From positions 113,552 to 177,551 of the forward strand of contig NZ_JAERLY010000003.1 in NCBI RefSeq assembly GCF_018256155.1: DNA of 64,000 nt. The letters run 5' to 3'. Origin of the DNA: Gluconobacter sp. Dm-62 (lineage in GTDB: Bacteria > Pseudomonadota > Alphaproteobacteria > Acetobacterales > Acetobacteraceae). Positions 34,057 to 43,477 of the stretch are shown piece after piece. Made by a program: the position numbers and the translations under genes. How positions within the stretch are numbered: the stretch's first letter is position 1; each line of letters starts with the position of its first letter. The notes beneath the pieces were generated by a model. That model made no database searches. It was not told the DNA's origin and saw only the letters and a list, made by a program, of their open reading frames with translations.

Positions 34057-34989
34057 ATGAGCCCGTTGTCCCCCGAGAAGCCTTCCGATCCGGTATCCCA
34101 TATCATTGATGGCAAGATCATCGACGGCAAAGGTATTGCCCGCGCCCTGACCGATCAGGTGGGCCGCGAAGTGGCAAAATTCGTCGAGCAGGGCAATACG
34201 ATTCCCGGCCTGGCCGTTGTTCTGGTGGGAAATGACCCGGCGTCGGAAGTCTATGTGAAGAACAAGGCGATCCAGACCCATCGCGTGGGCATGCGCTCCT
34301 TCATGCACATGCTGCCGCAGAGCACATCGCAGGACGAACTGCTGGACCTGATCGCGCAGCTCAACGCCAACCCGAAGATCCATGGCATTCTGGTGCAGCT
34401 CCCGCTCCCGGTCCAGATCGATCCGGTCAAGGTGACGAACGCCATTGCGCCTCACAAGGATGTGGACGGTCTGGGCGAGGTTAACGCCGGCCGCCTGTCG
34501 CTCGGGATCGATGGCATCGTGCCCTGCACGCCGCTGGGTTGCCTGATGCTGCTCCAGTCTGTTCACAAGGACATGACCGGCAAACATGCGGTGGTGATTG
34601 GTGCGTCCAACCTTGTCGGCAAGCCGATGGCGCAGCTCCTTCTCAAGGAAAACTGCACGGTGACGGTTGCGCATATCCATACGCGCAACACGAAAGAACT
34701 GGCCCGGGAAGCAGATATTCTGGTTGTTGCGACCGGCAAGAACGGTCTGGTGCGTGGTGACTGGATCAAGCCTGGGGCGACCGTCATTGATGTCGGCATT
34801 ACCCGTATTCCGGCGGAAAACGGCAAGACCCGTCTGGTTGGTGACGTGGCATTCGACGAAGCCCTTCCGGTCGCCGGTTACATCACGCCGGTTCCGGGCG
34901 GCGTGGGCCCGATGACGATCGCCTGCCTGCTGCACAATACGCTTCAGGCCGCCCGTGCCACACAGGCGGCCGCCGAGGCTTCTTCATGA
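34057..34989 (+). CDS. folD: Bifunctional methylenetetrahydrofolate dehydrogenase/cyclohydrolase
   Basis: A 310-residue enzyme interconverting 5,10-methylene-, methenyl- and 10-formyl-tetrahydrofolate. The folate site is [16 protein letters not shown] (with the catalytic lysine), followed by [13 protein letters not shown] and [14 protein letters not shown]; the dinucleotide-binding part has [18 protein letters not shown], and [19 protein letters not shown] ends the protein. ATG 34057 is favoured by GGAGAG three bases upstream. It shares an ATGA overlap with metF. Confidence 0.95.
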   Translation: MSPLSPEKPSDPVSHIIDGKIIDGKGIARALTDQVGREVAKFVEQGNTIPGLAVVLVGNDPASEVYVKNKAIQTHRVGMRSFMHMLPQSTSQDELLDLIAQLNANPKIHGILVQLPLPVQIDPVKVTNAIAPHKDVDGLGEVNAGRLSLGIDGIVPCTPLGCLMLLQSVHKDMTGKHAVVIGASNLVGKPMAQLLLKENCTVTVAHIHTRNTKELAREADILVVATGKNGLVRGDWIKPGATVIDVGITRIPAENGKTRLVGDVAFDEALPVAGYITPVPGGVGPMTIACLLHNTLQAARATQAAAEASS

Positions 34990-35738
34990 CGCGCGTTTCA
35001 GTCGAACTGGTTCCGCGCTCCACAGAGGCTGTGCTGGCGGACGTCCAGACCGTACGCGATGTCCTGCCGCAGGTCAGCACGCTGAATGTTCCGGATCTGA
35101 TGCGTTTTGATCTGCGCAGCCATGATGCTGCCTCGCTGGTCACGAAACAGGCCCCGTTCGAGGTTATCCCGCATATCCGCGCGGTCGATATCGCACCGGG
35201 GGTGCCGCTGCCGGGTGCGGACCGTCCGGAGTTGACCTCCATTCTTGTGGTTGCCGGTGATCCGCCAGCCGAAGGGAGCGACTGGAAGGTCTACCCCAAT
35301 ACTTCCGCGCAGATCATCGAACGCTATCGCCGCGAGGCGCCGCATCTGAAGGTCTATGCGGTGTTCGACCCCTATCGCCGGGCACCGTATCAGGAACTTG
35401 AAGATATTGCCCGCAAGCGCGATGCCGGGGCCTGTGGATTCTTCACGCAGCCACTCTTCGATATTCCGATGCTCGAATACTGCATGGACTGGCTCCGTGA
35501 CGACACAGTGTTCTGGGGCATTTCCCCGGTTCTGGGTGATCGCTCGCGCCGGTACTGGGAGCGCGTCAACCACGTGGTTTTTCCGCGCGATTATGACGGT
35601 ACGCTCGAGGGGAACGTCGCTTTCGCACGCAGGATGCTGGGCGTTATCCGCGAGAAAAACGATAATGCGTACCTGATGCCGCTGAAAGTTGATCTGGCAT
35701 CCTATCTGGGAGCGCTCGGCGACATTATAACGGGATAA
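34986..35738 (+). CDS. metF: Methylenetetrahydrofolate reductase, short form
   Basis: A 250-residue flavoprotein-like TIM barrel that would reduce 5,10-methylene-THF to 5-methyl-THF for methionine synthesis. VSVELVPRS holds the family glutamate and [20 protein letters not shown] is the C-terminal signature. It is some 40-50 residues shorter than E. coli MetF, the loss lying in the central loops, as in several alphaproteobacterial homologues. It is translationally coupled to folD by a four-base overlap, making a one-carbon operon opposite threonine aldolase and serine dehydratase. Confidence 0.82.
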   Translation: MTRVSVELVPRSTEAVLADVQTVRDVLPQVSTLNVPDLMRFDLRSHDAASLVTKQAPFEVIPHIRAVDIAPGVPLPGADRPELTSILVVAGDPPAEGSDWKVYPNTSAQIIERYRREAPHLKVYAVFDPYRRAPYQELEDIARKRDAGACGFFTQPLFDIPMLEYCMDWLRDDTVFWGISPVLGDRSRRYWERVNHVVFPRDYDGTLEGNVAFARRMLGVIREKNDNAYLMPLKVDLASYLGALGDIITG

Positions 35739-35770
35739 CATCGAACCACCGAATGGAGGGTCCGCCCCGG

Positions 35771-37771
35771 ATGTCTGTGCGCCTTTTTCTGCTTTCCCTG
35801 CTGGGAGGCGTGCTCGTTCCCGCCGCCCTGCTGCCCGAGACCGTCTCCGCGAAGACCTTCGCTGATCCCAAAGCGGTCTTCGCCCCTCTGACGCTCCCCG
35901 ATGCCCCGAATGCCTATCGGTCAGGATCAGGTCTTCCCGGGCCGCAATACTGGCAGAACCGCACGGATTACGTCATCCATTCCCGGATCGACACACAGGC
36001 TCATGTGCTCCACGGCTCTGAAACCGTGACTTACAGCAACAACAGCCCTGAGACGCTGGATGTCCTGTGGGTCCAGCTCGACCAGAACATCTATCGTGCC
36101 GACACCCGGGGCGAGGTCGGGGCGATCCCCGGCAGTCACATGATGACGGGCAATCACACCGATGGCATGGCGATCGAACACGTCTCGGTCATTCAGGGTG
36201 GCCGGGAGGTGGACGTTACGCCCCTGATCTCCGATACGCGGATGCAGCTCAAGCTGCCGCGCTCGCTGGATCCGCATGGCGTGGCTTTCGTAAAGATCGA
36301 CTGGCACTACACTGTGCCCGGCCCATGGGGCGGCCGTACCGCTGTCACACCCGCGCGGGAAGGCGACATCTATGAAATTGCGCAGTGGTACCCGCGTCTG
36401 AGCGTTTATGATGACCGCCGTGGCTGGAACACGCTGCCCTATCTGGGGCAGGAGTTCTTTCTGGAATACGGTAGCTTCGACTACAGCGTGACAGTGCCGT
36501 GGAACTATACGCTGGTCGGTTCGGGTGCGCTGCTCAATCCCGAACAGGTTCTGACCCCCGTCGAGCGCAACCGTCTTGCGCAGGCGGCGCAGAGCGATAC
36601 GCGTGTCCTGATCCGAACACTCGATGACATCACCGACCCGAAAAGTCACCTGAAGCAGAGCGGCGAAGTCACCTGGCATTACGGCATGCGCAACACGCGT
36701 GACGTGGCGTTTGCAGCGTCACCGGCCTTTGTGTGGGACGCCTCACGGATCAATCTGCCGCCCATCGTTCCCTGGACGAACTATCGCGCCGTGCCCCGGC
36801 TTGCGATGTCAGTCTATCCGCGTGAAGGGATCGGGCCGCATGGCTGGGATCGCTCGACGGACTACGTCAAACACGCCATCGAATATTTCTCGTCGCAGTG
36901 GTTCGAATACCCCTGGCCGAACGCCATTAATCTGGGCGGTCATGGCGCAGGGATGGAATATCCGGGCATTGTTTTCGACGGCATGAGCGACCGTGACCCG
37001 GAGCTGTTCTGGATTACAACGCACGAACTGGGCCACGGCTGGTTCCCGATGATCGTGGGCACGGACGAACGCCGCAATGCCTTCATGGATGAGGGCTTCA
37101 ACACGTTCATCGACGTCTATGCGTCCGATCACTTCAATAACGGCGAGTTTGCCCCGAAACGCGATTCCGAGTTTGCTCCCAAAACCGGCAATCCCGCGCA
37201 GGACATCGTTCCGGTGTTGACCGATCCTGAGGCGCCCGTGCTCATGACGGCCGCCGATGGCGTGTCCGAAAAATACCGCCATAGCGTGACGTATTTTAAA
37301 GGTGCCTATGGACTGAAACTGCTGCGCGAACAGATCCTGGGCCCGGTCCGGTTTGACGCTGCCTTCCGGCGCTATATTTCCGAATGGTCGTTCAAACACC
37401 CGTCGCCGTCGGATTTCTTCCGCCTGATGAGCAGCGAAGCGGGTGAGGATCTGGGATGGTTCTGGCGTGGCTGGTACTTTACCAATGCTGCCCCGGATTA
37501 CGCACTGGGAGACGTCCATCATGACGCCGGAAAGCCCGTAACCGTACAGGTCCGCAATTACGGAGCACTTCCACTCCCTGTGCTACTGCGTGCCGATTAT
37601 ACAGATGGTAAATCGGAAGAACTCCGTATCCCGACGGAAGCCTGGCGTCAGAGCAGCGATATCGTTGTTTCACTGCCGGCCCATGATGGCCTCAAGGCCG
37701 TCACGCTGGACCCGGATCATGTCATCCCGGATATTGATCGTTCCGATAACCGGCTTGCGATCACGCCTTGA
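35771..37771 (+). CDS. M1-family metallopeptidase, exported
   Basis: A 666-residue gluzincin aminopeptidase with a signal peptide (FLLSLLGGVLVPAALLP). The zinc motif HELGHGWFP lies at about residue 418, with the third ligand glutamate in NAFMDEGFNTF and a GAMEN-like exopeptidase loop GGHGAGMEYPG upstream. Its N-terminal beta domain resembles PepN/LTA4H-type proteins. GGAGGG lies ten bases before ATG 35771, which decides against ATG 35753. It would trim peptides in the periplasm or outside the cell. It is monocistronic after metF and ends in a long hairpin. Confidence 0.88.
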   Translation: MSVRLFLLSLLGGVLVPAALLPETVSAKTFADPKAVFAPLTLPDAPNAYRSGSGLPGPQYWQNRTDYVIHSRIDTQAHVLHGSETVTYSNNSPETLDVLWVQLDQNIYRADTRGEVGAIPGSHMMTGNHTDGMAIEHVSVIQGGREVDVTPLISDTRMQLKLPRSLDPHGVAFVKIDWHYTVPGPWGGRTAVTPAREGDIYEIAQWYPRLSVYDDRRGWNTLPYLGQEFFLEYGSFDYSVTVPWNYTLVGSGALLNPEQVLTPVERNRLAQAAQSDTRVLIRTLDDITDPKSHLKQSGEVTWHYGMRNTRDVAFAASPAFVWDASRINLPPIVPWTNYRAVPRLAMSVYPREGIGPHGWDRSTDYVKHAIEYFSSQWFEYPWPNAINLGGHGAGMEYPGIVFDGMSDRDPELFWITTHELGHGWFPMIVGTDERRNAFMDEGFNTFIDVYASDHFNNGEFAPKRDSEFAPKTGNPAQDIVPVLTDPEAPVLMTAADGVSEKYRHSVTYFKGAYGLKLLREQILGPVRFDAAFRRYISEWSFKHPSPSDFFRLMSSEAGEDLGWFWRGWYFTNAAPDYALGDVHHDAGKPVTVQVRNYGALPLPVLLRADYTDGKSEELRIPTEAWRQSSDIVVSLPAHDGLKAVTLDPDHVIPDIDRSDNRLAITP

Positions 37772-37777
37772 GACTCT

Positions 37778-37816
37778 CGAAGAAGTGCGAGGCTCAAAAT
37801 GCCTCGTACTTCTTCG
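37778..37816 (+). terminator. Long hairpin after the M1 peptidase gene
   Basis: A 16-bp stem with a single G-T wobble (37778-37793 pairing with 37801-37816) and a 7-base loop. No T-run follows at once, so it may act as a stability hairpin or a rho-assisted terminator. Confidence 0.6.
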
Positions 37817-37825
37817 CCACTGAAT

Positions 37826-37856
37826 AAAAAAAGGGCGCTTGGCCAAGCCAGCGCCC
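37826..37856 (-). terminator. Rho-independent terminator for the flagellin-flaF unit
   Basis: Read on the reverse strand, a 7-bp stem (37856-37850 with 37839-37833), extended inward imperfectly, is followed by seven U residues (37832-37826). Confidence 0.85.
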
Positions 37857-37923
37857 TGAATATTCCCGATCCCGGGTTTCTGTATGGATCGGAAGAACCC
37901 GTCTCCTGAAGCGGCCTGTCTCT

Positions 37924-38343
37924 TCAGCCAACCAGTTCCAGAGATGACGTCTGGGCCGATCCGGAATAAGCCTGCGGGGCTGCGGCCATGGCATAAGGCG
38001 CGGGTTCCACGGACAGGCCTTCGATCATGTCATTGTTGACGTCAATCAGGGGCTGCAGGTCCTTCGGCGCATTGAGGGCCGCGTTGGAATAGCGCATCGA
38101 CCACAGGCCAACCTTGATGATGTCATCCCGCAAAACGGGCGGAAGAGGGCTGTCGACCCGCTCGACACTCATCGACAGGAGGCTCCAGAGTTTCAAATTG
38201 GCAGCCAGAGCAGCCACCTTTTTCGGGTGATCCTTGGCCTGTGACAGCAGGGAATTGACATGCCGGAAGGCCATGACCTCGATTTCCCGGGAGGAAAGGT
38301 AGCTTCCGGACTGTTTCTGGTACTGTGAGGATGCGTAAGTCAC
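37924..38343 (-). CDS. flaF: Flagellar biosynthesis regulator FlaF
   Basis: A 139-residue protein of the FlaF family, which in alphaproteobacteria is needed for flagellin synthesis or secretion, often opposing FlbT. Typical features are SREIEVMAFRHVNSLLSQA and the motif NLKLWSLLSMSVERVDSPLP, then LRDDIIKVGLWSMRYSNAAL. The last 40 residues (alanine/serine-rich) are an extension. Start is GTG 38343 with AAAGGAG nine bases upstream. It lies downstream of the flagellin gene on the same strand, and flbT is not present in the window. Confidence 0.88.
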   Translation of the reverse strand: MTYASSQYQKQSGSYLSSREIEVMAFRHVNSLLSQAKDHPKKVAALAANLKLWSLLSMSVERVDSPLPPVLRDDIIKVGLWSMRYSNAALNAPKDLQPLIDVNNDMIEGLSVEPAPYAMAAAPQAYSGSAQTSSLELVG

Positions 38344-38474
38344 GAAGGCAAACTCCTTTCAGGAAGACTGTTTCAAAAGCCGCTGCGGAATATCAACAGC
38401 AGGCGTCTGAAGCAGTCCCGCGCGGGGCAGGGGCCTGAAGGGCACCGGAAAACCGGTACCCTCCAGAAACCTGA

Positions 38475-40427
38475 TCAGCCGCGGAAGAGGCTGAGCAGGG
38501 TGGAAGACTGCGAGTTCGCAATCGAGAGCGACTGAACGGCCAGCTGCTGCTTCGTCTGAAGCGAGGTCAGCTTGGCGCTTTCCGCTGCCAGATCGGCGTC
38601 CGTCAGGGCGCCCACACCCGTCGTCAGGGCATCGGACAGCGAGCTGGTGGCCGTCTGAAGCTGGGTCACGGTGTTGGCGGAAACGCCGAAGCCCGCAGAG
38701 ATCTGGTTGACCTTGGTCAGAGCGGCACTGACCGCAAGCTGTACCACGGCTGTGCCGGAGGTTGTGCCGACAGTGGGTTTTGCTTTCGAGGCAGTGATGC
38801 TGGTACTTGGCGTCACATTGGAAGCGGCTGTATCGAGCGTGTATGTCGAGTCGGTCCCAGCTGTAAGACCTGCTGTTGTTGCGAGGCTTGACGTCCAGGA
38901 TGTTTTGTCCGTACCGGAAAAGAACTTGTATGTGGTCGAATTTCCGGAGCTGTCCGTGAGAGTAAGGCCGCTGGAAGCATTCCCGGTTGCGGTCCATGAG
39001 GTTGCTGCAGTACCGCCAAGTGAAACAGAGCCGTCAGCGCCAACGGTAATGTCTGCAGCGGTAGAATCGCCTGTAAGGGTTTCAAGCGTGCTCTGCAGAG
39101 CTGACTTTGCACCACTGCTTAGAGCAGAAGTTGTAGAAGAGGCCGAATCGAGGGCAACGTAGGCTGTTGAAGTGGTGCCGTCTTTGACCGTCAGGGCTGT
39201 TCCACCGTCTGTGAAAGTTGCGCCCGACATATCCAGTGAAGTGCCTTCGGCAATATTGCTTGTTGTAACACTCCCTGTTGCAGTGGAAAGATTGCCACCA
39301 GCCAGCGTCAGGGTGCCATCATTAGCGCGAGAGACGCCAAATCCGGCATTGCTCATGGCTGTCATAAGCGTCGTGGTACGGTCGGTGTTCTGCTGCGTCG
39401 CATCCGTTGTGTTGGTTGCGGCTGTGCTCGTGTTGACGTCCACGACTTTCGCCAGGCTGGTGGCATTGCCATTGCTGTCGGTAGCCGTCGTGACGCTGTA
39501 GGTGAGATTGCCGCTGGCATCAGCCTTGGCGGTAATGCTCTTGCCGTTCGTCATCGTATAGGTTGTGGTGCCGTCGGACGTCGTGACTGGTGCATTGCTG
39601 CCGAAAGCCGAGGATGTCAGGGTTCCATCAGTGCCGACCGTTACGGTAGCAGTGCTTCCGAGAGCTGTTGAAACGGCATTGGACAGTGCGGTGCCAATGG
39701 TTGCCGTGGACGACAGGCCACTTGTGTTGTCGTCAAGGACAAACTCGGTCGTGGTGGCGGGGCTCGTGGCCGTGCCGCTGCCGTTTGCCGCTGCCTGATT
39801 TTTCAGGGTAATCGTGGATGCGGCTGCCGTGTTTCCGGTGTCAGCTGCAGTGTAGGTCGCGCCTCCCAGATCGAGCGTTGCACCCTTCATGGTGGTGCTC
39901 AGGCCTTCAAGGCCTAGGCCGGATGCCGTGGCATTGGCGCCGTTCTGAACGAACAGGTTGCCGTTGATGTCCTGTGCGGCCGAGACGGACGTGTAGGACA
40001 CGCCGCTACCCGTGGCGCCGGACAGCAGGTTGACGCCCTGGAAGGTGGCGCTGTTGGCGCTGGCGTCGATCTGGGAAGCCAGGCTGGAGAGCTGGGAGTT
40101 CAGCGTATCCTGATCTTCGGCGTTGTTGGCGGCGTTCGTGACCGTTGTGGACACGCTGCTCAGCAGGCCGGAAATCGTGGAAGCCTGTGTGCTTGCCGTG
40201 GAGAGAACCTGCCCGGCGAAGCTCAGACCGGTCGAAACGCCGGACAGGCCTGAAATCTGGGAGTTCATCGACTGGGCGATGGAATAGATGGCCGGATTGT
40301 CAGACGCGCTGTTGACGGACTTGCCGGTGGAGACGGCATTTTCGGTCTTGTTCAGATCGGTCGTCGTCTGGTTAAGGCTCTGGAGTGCGGCCATTGCCGC
40401 GGTATTCGTATTAATTGACAATGACAT
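38475..40427 (-). CDS. Flagellin with long variable central region
   Basis: A 650-residue filament protein. The N-terminal D0/D1 region ([20 protein letters not shown]; about 1-140) and C-terminal D1/D0 region (about 556-650, ending [16 protein letters not shown]) are standard. Between them about 410 residues are rich in Thr, Ser, Ala and Gly, with repeated strand-turn patterns such as DGTTTYTM and GNSTTYKFF, predicting surface-exposed D2/D3-like domains. This is longer than most alphaproteobacterial flagellins. It is secreted by the flagellar export apparatus, without a signal peptide. ATG 40427 is preceded by GGAGAA at suitable distance. flaF follows on the same transcript. Confidence 0.93.
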   Translation of the reverse strand: MSLSINTNTAAMAALQSLNQTTTDLNKTENAVSTGKSVNSASDNPAIYSIAQSMNSQISGLSGVSTGLSFAGQVLSTASTQASTISGLLSSVSTTVTNAANNAEDQDTLNSQLSSLASQIDASANSATFQGVNLLSGATGSGVSYTSVSAAQDINGNLFVQNGANATASGLGLEGLSTTMKGATLDLGGATYTAADTGNTAAASTITLKNQAAANGSGTATSPATTTEFVLDDNTSGLSSTATIGTALSNAVSTALGSTATVTVGTDGTLTSSAFGSNAPVTTSDGTTTYTMTNGKSITAKADASGNLTYSVTTATDSNGNATSLAKVVDVNTSTAATNTTDATQQNTDRTTTLMTAMSNAGFGVSRANDGTLTLAGGNLSTATGSVTTSNIAEGTSLDMSGATFTDGGTALTVKDGTTSTAYVALDSASSTTSALSSGAKSALQSTLETLTGDSTAADITVGADGSVSLGGTAATSWTATGNASSGLTLTDSSGNSTTYKFFSGTDKTSWTSSLATTAGLTAGTDSTYTLDTAASNVTPSTSITASKAKPTVGTTSGTAVVQLAVSAALTKVNQISAGFGVSANTVTQLQTATSSLSDALTTGVGALTDADLAAESAKLTSLQTKQQLAVQSLSIANSQSSTLLSLFRG

Positions 40428-40480
40428 TGAATTCGTTCTCCGTCGGTGCAGGTTTGCGTCCTCAGGATAGGGGGGAGTGG

Positions 40481-40533
40481 TTAACGGAAGCTGAATCGGT
40501 TCCGTTAAAAAAAGTCCTTCAAAAATAACGGAA
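40481..40533. promoter_or_regulatory. Inverted repeats in the flagellin / radical SAM intergenic region
   Basis: A perfect 9-bp inverted repeat (TTAACGGAA at 40481-40489 and TTCCGTTAA at 40500-40508, 10-base spacer) and a third half-site (TAACGGAA at 40526-40533) lie 50-110 bases upstream of the flagellin start. This is the geometry of a dimeric regulator site. The binding protein is unknown; no sigma-28 or sigma-54 consensus was convincing here. Confidence 0.5.
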
Positions 40534-40605
40534 AACCGGGAAAAAACTGGTTAATTTCACGGTTTCTCTTGCGCTCCATACTCTGGAACGAAATAAGAAC
40601 ACAGT

Positions 40606-41838
40606 ATGAAAAAAACACTCTCCCAGAGACTGGCGATTCTCTCCGATGCGGCGAAATACGATGCGTCCTGCGCATCGAGCGGCTCCACGCACAGGGATTC
40701 TGAAAAGAACGGAGGGCTGGGGTCCACGACCGGGAACGGGATCTGTCATTCCTATACGCCGGATGGGCGCTGCGTGTCGCTGCTCAAGATCCTGCTGACC
40801 AATTTCTGCGTTTATGACTGCGCCTATTGCATCAACCGGTCGTCTTCGAATGTGGAGCGTGCGCGCTTTACGCCCGAGGAAGTTGTGTGGCTGACGCTGG
40901 AGTTCTATCGGCGCAACTGCATCGAGGGGCTGTTCCTGTCCTCGGGCATTATCCGCTCGTCCGATCACACGATGGAGCAACTCGTGCAGGTGGCGCGGGA
41001 TCTACGGCTGAAGCATGGGTTCCGGGGGTATATCCATCTCAAGACCATCCCCGATGCCTCGCCGCGTCTGCTGGAAGAGGCGGGGCGCTATGCGGACCGG
41101 CTCTCGATTAATGTGGAAATGCCGACCGTCGCCGGGCTGGAGCAGTATGCGCCGCAGAAAAAGGCCGGGGGTATCCGCCAGGCGATGGGAGAGATGCGGC
41201 TGAAGATCGATGCGGGCAAGGAACGCAGTCATACCGGGCGCCGGGCCGAGCGGTTTTCGCCGGGCGGGCAGAGCACGCAGATGATCGTGGGGGCCGATGC
41301 GGCGTCCGATCAGGATATCCTTGCCAGCAGCGCCAATCTTTACGGCTCTTACGGGCTGCGTCGCGTCTATTATTCTGCCTTCAGTCCTATTCCCGATGCG
41401 TCCGCCCTGCTGCCGGCGACAAGTCCGCCGCTTCAGCGCGAACACCGGCTCTATCAGGCGGACTGGCTGTTCCGGTTCTACGGCTTTGCTTTCGGCGAGC
41501 TGACGGCAGGTCGCGCGGATGGAATGCTGGATCTGGAACTGGACCCCAAACTGGCCTGGGCGCTGGATAACCGGGCGCTGTTTCCGGTGGATCTGAACCG
41601 GGCGTCGAAGGAGATGCTGCTGCGGGTGCCGGGGCTGGGGGTGAAGGCTGTGGCCTCCATTCTCAGGGCGCGGCGGCATCAAGCCGTGCGGCTGGAGGAT
41701 CTGGCGCGGCTGAATGTGTCCATCCGCAAGGTCCGGCCCTTTGTGCAGACGCCGGGCTGGAGCCCGGCCCGTCTGACGGACCGGCATGATCTGCGCAGTC
41801 TGTTCAGCCCCGCACCCCAGCAGATGAGTCTTCTGTGA
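40606..41838 (+). CDS. Radical SAM protein linked to uracil-DNA glycosylase (putative DNA repair/modification)
   Basis: A 410-residue radical SAM protein. The [4Fe-4S] motif is CVYDCAYC (Cys68, Cys72, Cys75), and a C-terminal helix-hairpin-helix element (VDLNRASKEMLLRVPGLGVK, about 330-350) implies DNA binding. Proteins of this architecture (known as rSAM_link_UDG) are found beside a DUF4130/UDG gene in many bacteria, as here, and their reaction is not established. The downstream gene starts inside its stop codon (GTGA), so the two are cotranslated. It diverges from the flagellin gene. ATG 40606 is the only sensible start, although its ribosome-binding site is weak. Confidence 0.88.
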   Translation: MKKTLSQRLAILSDAAKYDASCASSGSTHRDSEKNGGLGSTTGNGICHSYTPDGRCVSLLKILLTNFCVYDCAYCINRSSSNVERARFTPEEVVWLTLEFYRRNCIEGLFLSSGIIRSSDHTMEQLVQVARDLRLKHGFRGYIHLKTIPDASPRLLEEAGRYADRLSINVEMPTVAGLEQYAPQKKAGGIRQAMGEMRLKIDAGKERSHTGRRAERFSPGGQSTQMIVGADAASDQDILASSANLYGSYGLRRVYYSAFSPIPDASALLPATSPPLQREHRLYQADWLFRFYGFAFGELTAGRADGMLDLELDPKLAWALDNRALFPVDLNRASKEMLLRVPGLGVKAVASILRARRHQAVRLEDLARLNVSIRKVRPFVQTPGWSPARLTDRHDLRSLFSPAPQQMSLL

Positions 41839-43319
41839 CGCGCTACGTCCTGAGTGTTGAGGATAGCGCGGTATTCGAGCCCTGGCGGGAGATGGCCCGC
41901 GCGGCATTACAGCGCGATCTTCCGCCTCAGGCCATCGACTGGCGCATCCGGGGTGGGGAGATGGATCTGTTCGGGCAGCAGACCAATGACAGTGACGGCA
42001 TGGTGGCGCTGACGGAGGCGCCGGTTCTGAAAAGCGTGACGCTGCGTGCGTCCTGTATCGCGCTGTTGCGGGACATGCTGTGCCATTCCGATCCGGGCCG
42101 GTTCGCGCTCGCTTACCGGATCGCCTGGAGGGTGCAGGGCAATCCGCATCTGCTGGATGTGGCGACGGATGCCGATATCGCAAAAGCGCGGATCATGGTG
42201 CGGCAGAACCGGCAGGACTGTCACAAGATGATGGCCTTCGTCCGGTTTCGCGAGCAGCCTGTGCAGGGGGAAGGGGCGGGTCGGCGGCGGTTCCTCGCAT
42301 GGTTCGAGCCGCAGCATCATATTCTTGAACGCATTGCGCCGTTTTTCTCGAAGCGCTTCACGGACATGGACTGGATCATCCTGACTCCGCGCGGTTCGAT
42401 CTGCTGGGACGGGAAGGATCTGGCCTACTCCTCCGAACCCTGCGAACAGCCGGAACTGGATGACGGGTTCGGGGATCTGTGGAACACCTATTATGCGTCC
42501 ACCTTCAATCCCGCGCGCGTTCGCACGAAGGCCATGCGCCGTGAGATGCCCGGCCGCTATTGGAAAAACCTGCCTGAAACGCGCCTGATCCCGCAGCTTG
42601 TCTCCGGGGCTGAAGCGCGCGTCCGGACGATGGCGGAGCAGGAGCTTCTGCCAGCGCCCACCTTCCACGACCGGCTGCGAGCCCGTGACAGTCTGCCGGT
42701 TGAGCCGCTGCCGGATACTCTGGAGGCTCTGGCCGCAAAGGTCCGGACTTGCACGGCCTGTCCCCTGCACTGTGAAGCGACACAGGCTGTTGTCGGGGAA
42801 GGGCCCGCCCATGCGCGGATTATGGTGGTTGGAGAACAGCCGGGCGATCAGGAAGATCTGGCCGGGCGTCCCTTTGTTGGGCCTGCGGGGCAGCTTCTGC
42901 ATGAGGCGCTTGGGGCAGCCGGGGTTGATCGCAGTGCGCTGTATCTGACCAATGCCGTCAAGCATTTCCGTTTCCGCCTTCAGGGGCGTCGTCGCATTCA
43001 TCAGACTCCGGATGCCGGACATATGGTGGCCTGCCGTCCCTGGCTGGAGCAGGAAATCGCATTGATCCGGCCGAAGCTCATCGTCTCTCTGGGAGCTACG
43101 GCGCTCAGGGCGCTGGATGGTCCAGGCATGGCGATGGCGGATGTGCGCGGAACGTCGTGGAGGGTGGGAAGCGGTGAAACCGCCGTTCAGCGACTGGCGC
43201 TCGCCCATCCGTCCTGGCTGCTGCGATTGGGGGATGGAGCACAGGGCGACAGCGAGAGACAGCGTTTCGCTGAAGGTCTTTCGCGCGTGCGTGAGTTTCT
43301 GCATCAGCCGGGGTCGTGA
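41835..43319 (+). CDS. DUF4130 - UdgX-type uracil-DNA glycosylase fusion
   Basis: A 494-residue two-part protein. Residues 1 to about 250 form the DUF4130 domain (MTRYVLSVEDSAVFEPWREM; MVRQNRQDCHKMMAFVRFRE), of unknown activity. Residues about 290-494 form a family-4-like UDG: iron-sulfur cysteines Cys306, Cys309, Cys313 (CTACPLHC), motif A GEQPGDQEDLAGRPFVGPAG (333-352) and motif B HPSWLLR (458-464). The loop RRRIH (385-389) matches the KRRIH loop that defines UdgX, whose histidine becomes covalently bonded to the sugar after uracil removal; His389 is the equivalent. It starts at GTG 41835, overlapping the radical SAM gene's stop codon. Fusion with DUF4130 and coupling to the radical SAM protein suggest a common role in base-damage handling. 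Confidence 0.9.
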   Translation: MTRYVLSVEDSAVFEPWREMARAALQRDLPPQAIDWRIRGGEMDLFGQQTNDSDGMVALTEAPVLKSVTLRASCIALLRDMLCHSDPGRFALAYRIAWRVQGNPHLLDVATDADIAKARIMVRQNRQDCHKMMAFVRFREQPVQGEGAGRRRFLAWFEPQHHILERIAPFFSKRFTDMDWIILTPRGSICWDGKDLAYSSEPCEQPELDDGFGDLWNTYYASTFNPARVRTKAMRREMPGRYWKNLPETRLIPQLVSGAEARVRTMAEQELLPAPTFHDRLRARDSLPVEPLPDTLEALAAKVRTCTACPLHCEATQAVVGEGPAHARIMVVGEQPGDQEDLAGRPFVGPAGQLLHEALGAAGVDRSALYLTNAVKHFRFRLQGRRRIHQTPDAGHMVACRPWLEQEIALIRPKLIVSLGATALRALDGPGMAMADVRGTSWRVGSGETAVQRLALAHPSWLLRLGDGAQGDSERQRFAEGLSRVREFLHQPGS

Positions 43320-43382
43320 GGGAGAGAATGGAAACGGATCAGTTTTTTCCCGCTTGAAGCCCATGAGACGATATGTCATGGA

Positions 43383-43401
43383 TGACCGAACCGATCGGTC
43401 A
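43383..43401. promoter_or_regulatory. Predicted TetR operator upstream of the EmrA-type gene
   Basis: A 19-base near-palindrome with perfect 7-base arms, TGACCGA-N5-TCGGTCA, lies about 77 bases before the EmrA-type start. It differs by one base from the site next to the tetR gene (46867-46885). This is the size and symmetry expected of a TetR-family operator. Confidence 0.75.
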
Positions 43402-43477
43402 GTAGAGGGTTTTCAGGCCCCGCACAGCACATCCGGTCATGATCTGACAGACCTGTTTTCAAAGCGAGACAAACATT

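Noticed and set aside
32510..34060. Forward open frame opposite serine dehydratase and threonine aldolase
   Set aside because: Antisense to two coupled metabolic genes; translation is not family-like.
34057..35738. SAM or SAH riboswitch for folD-metF
   Set aside because: The divergent spacer is under 100 bases and shows no riboswitch-like stem arrangement.
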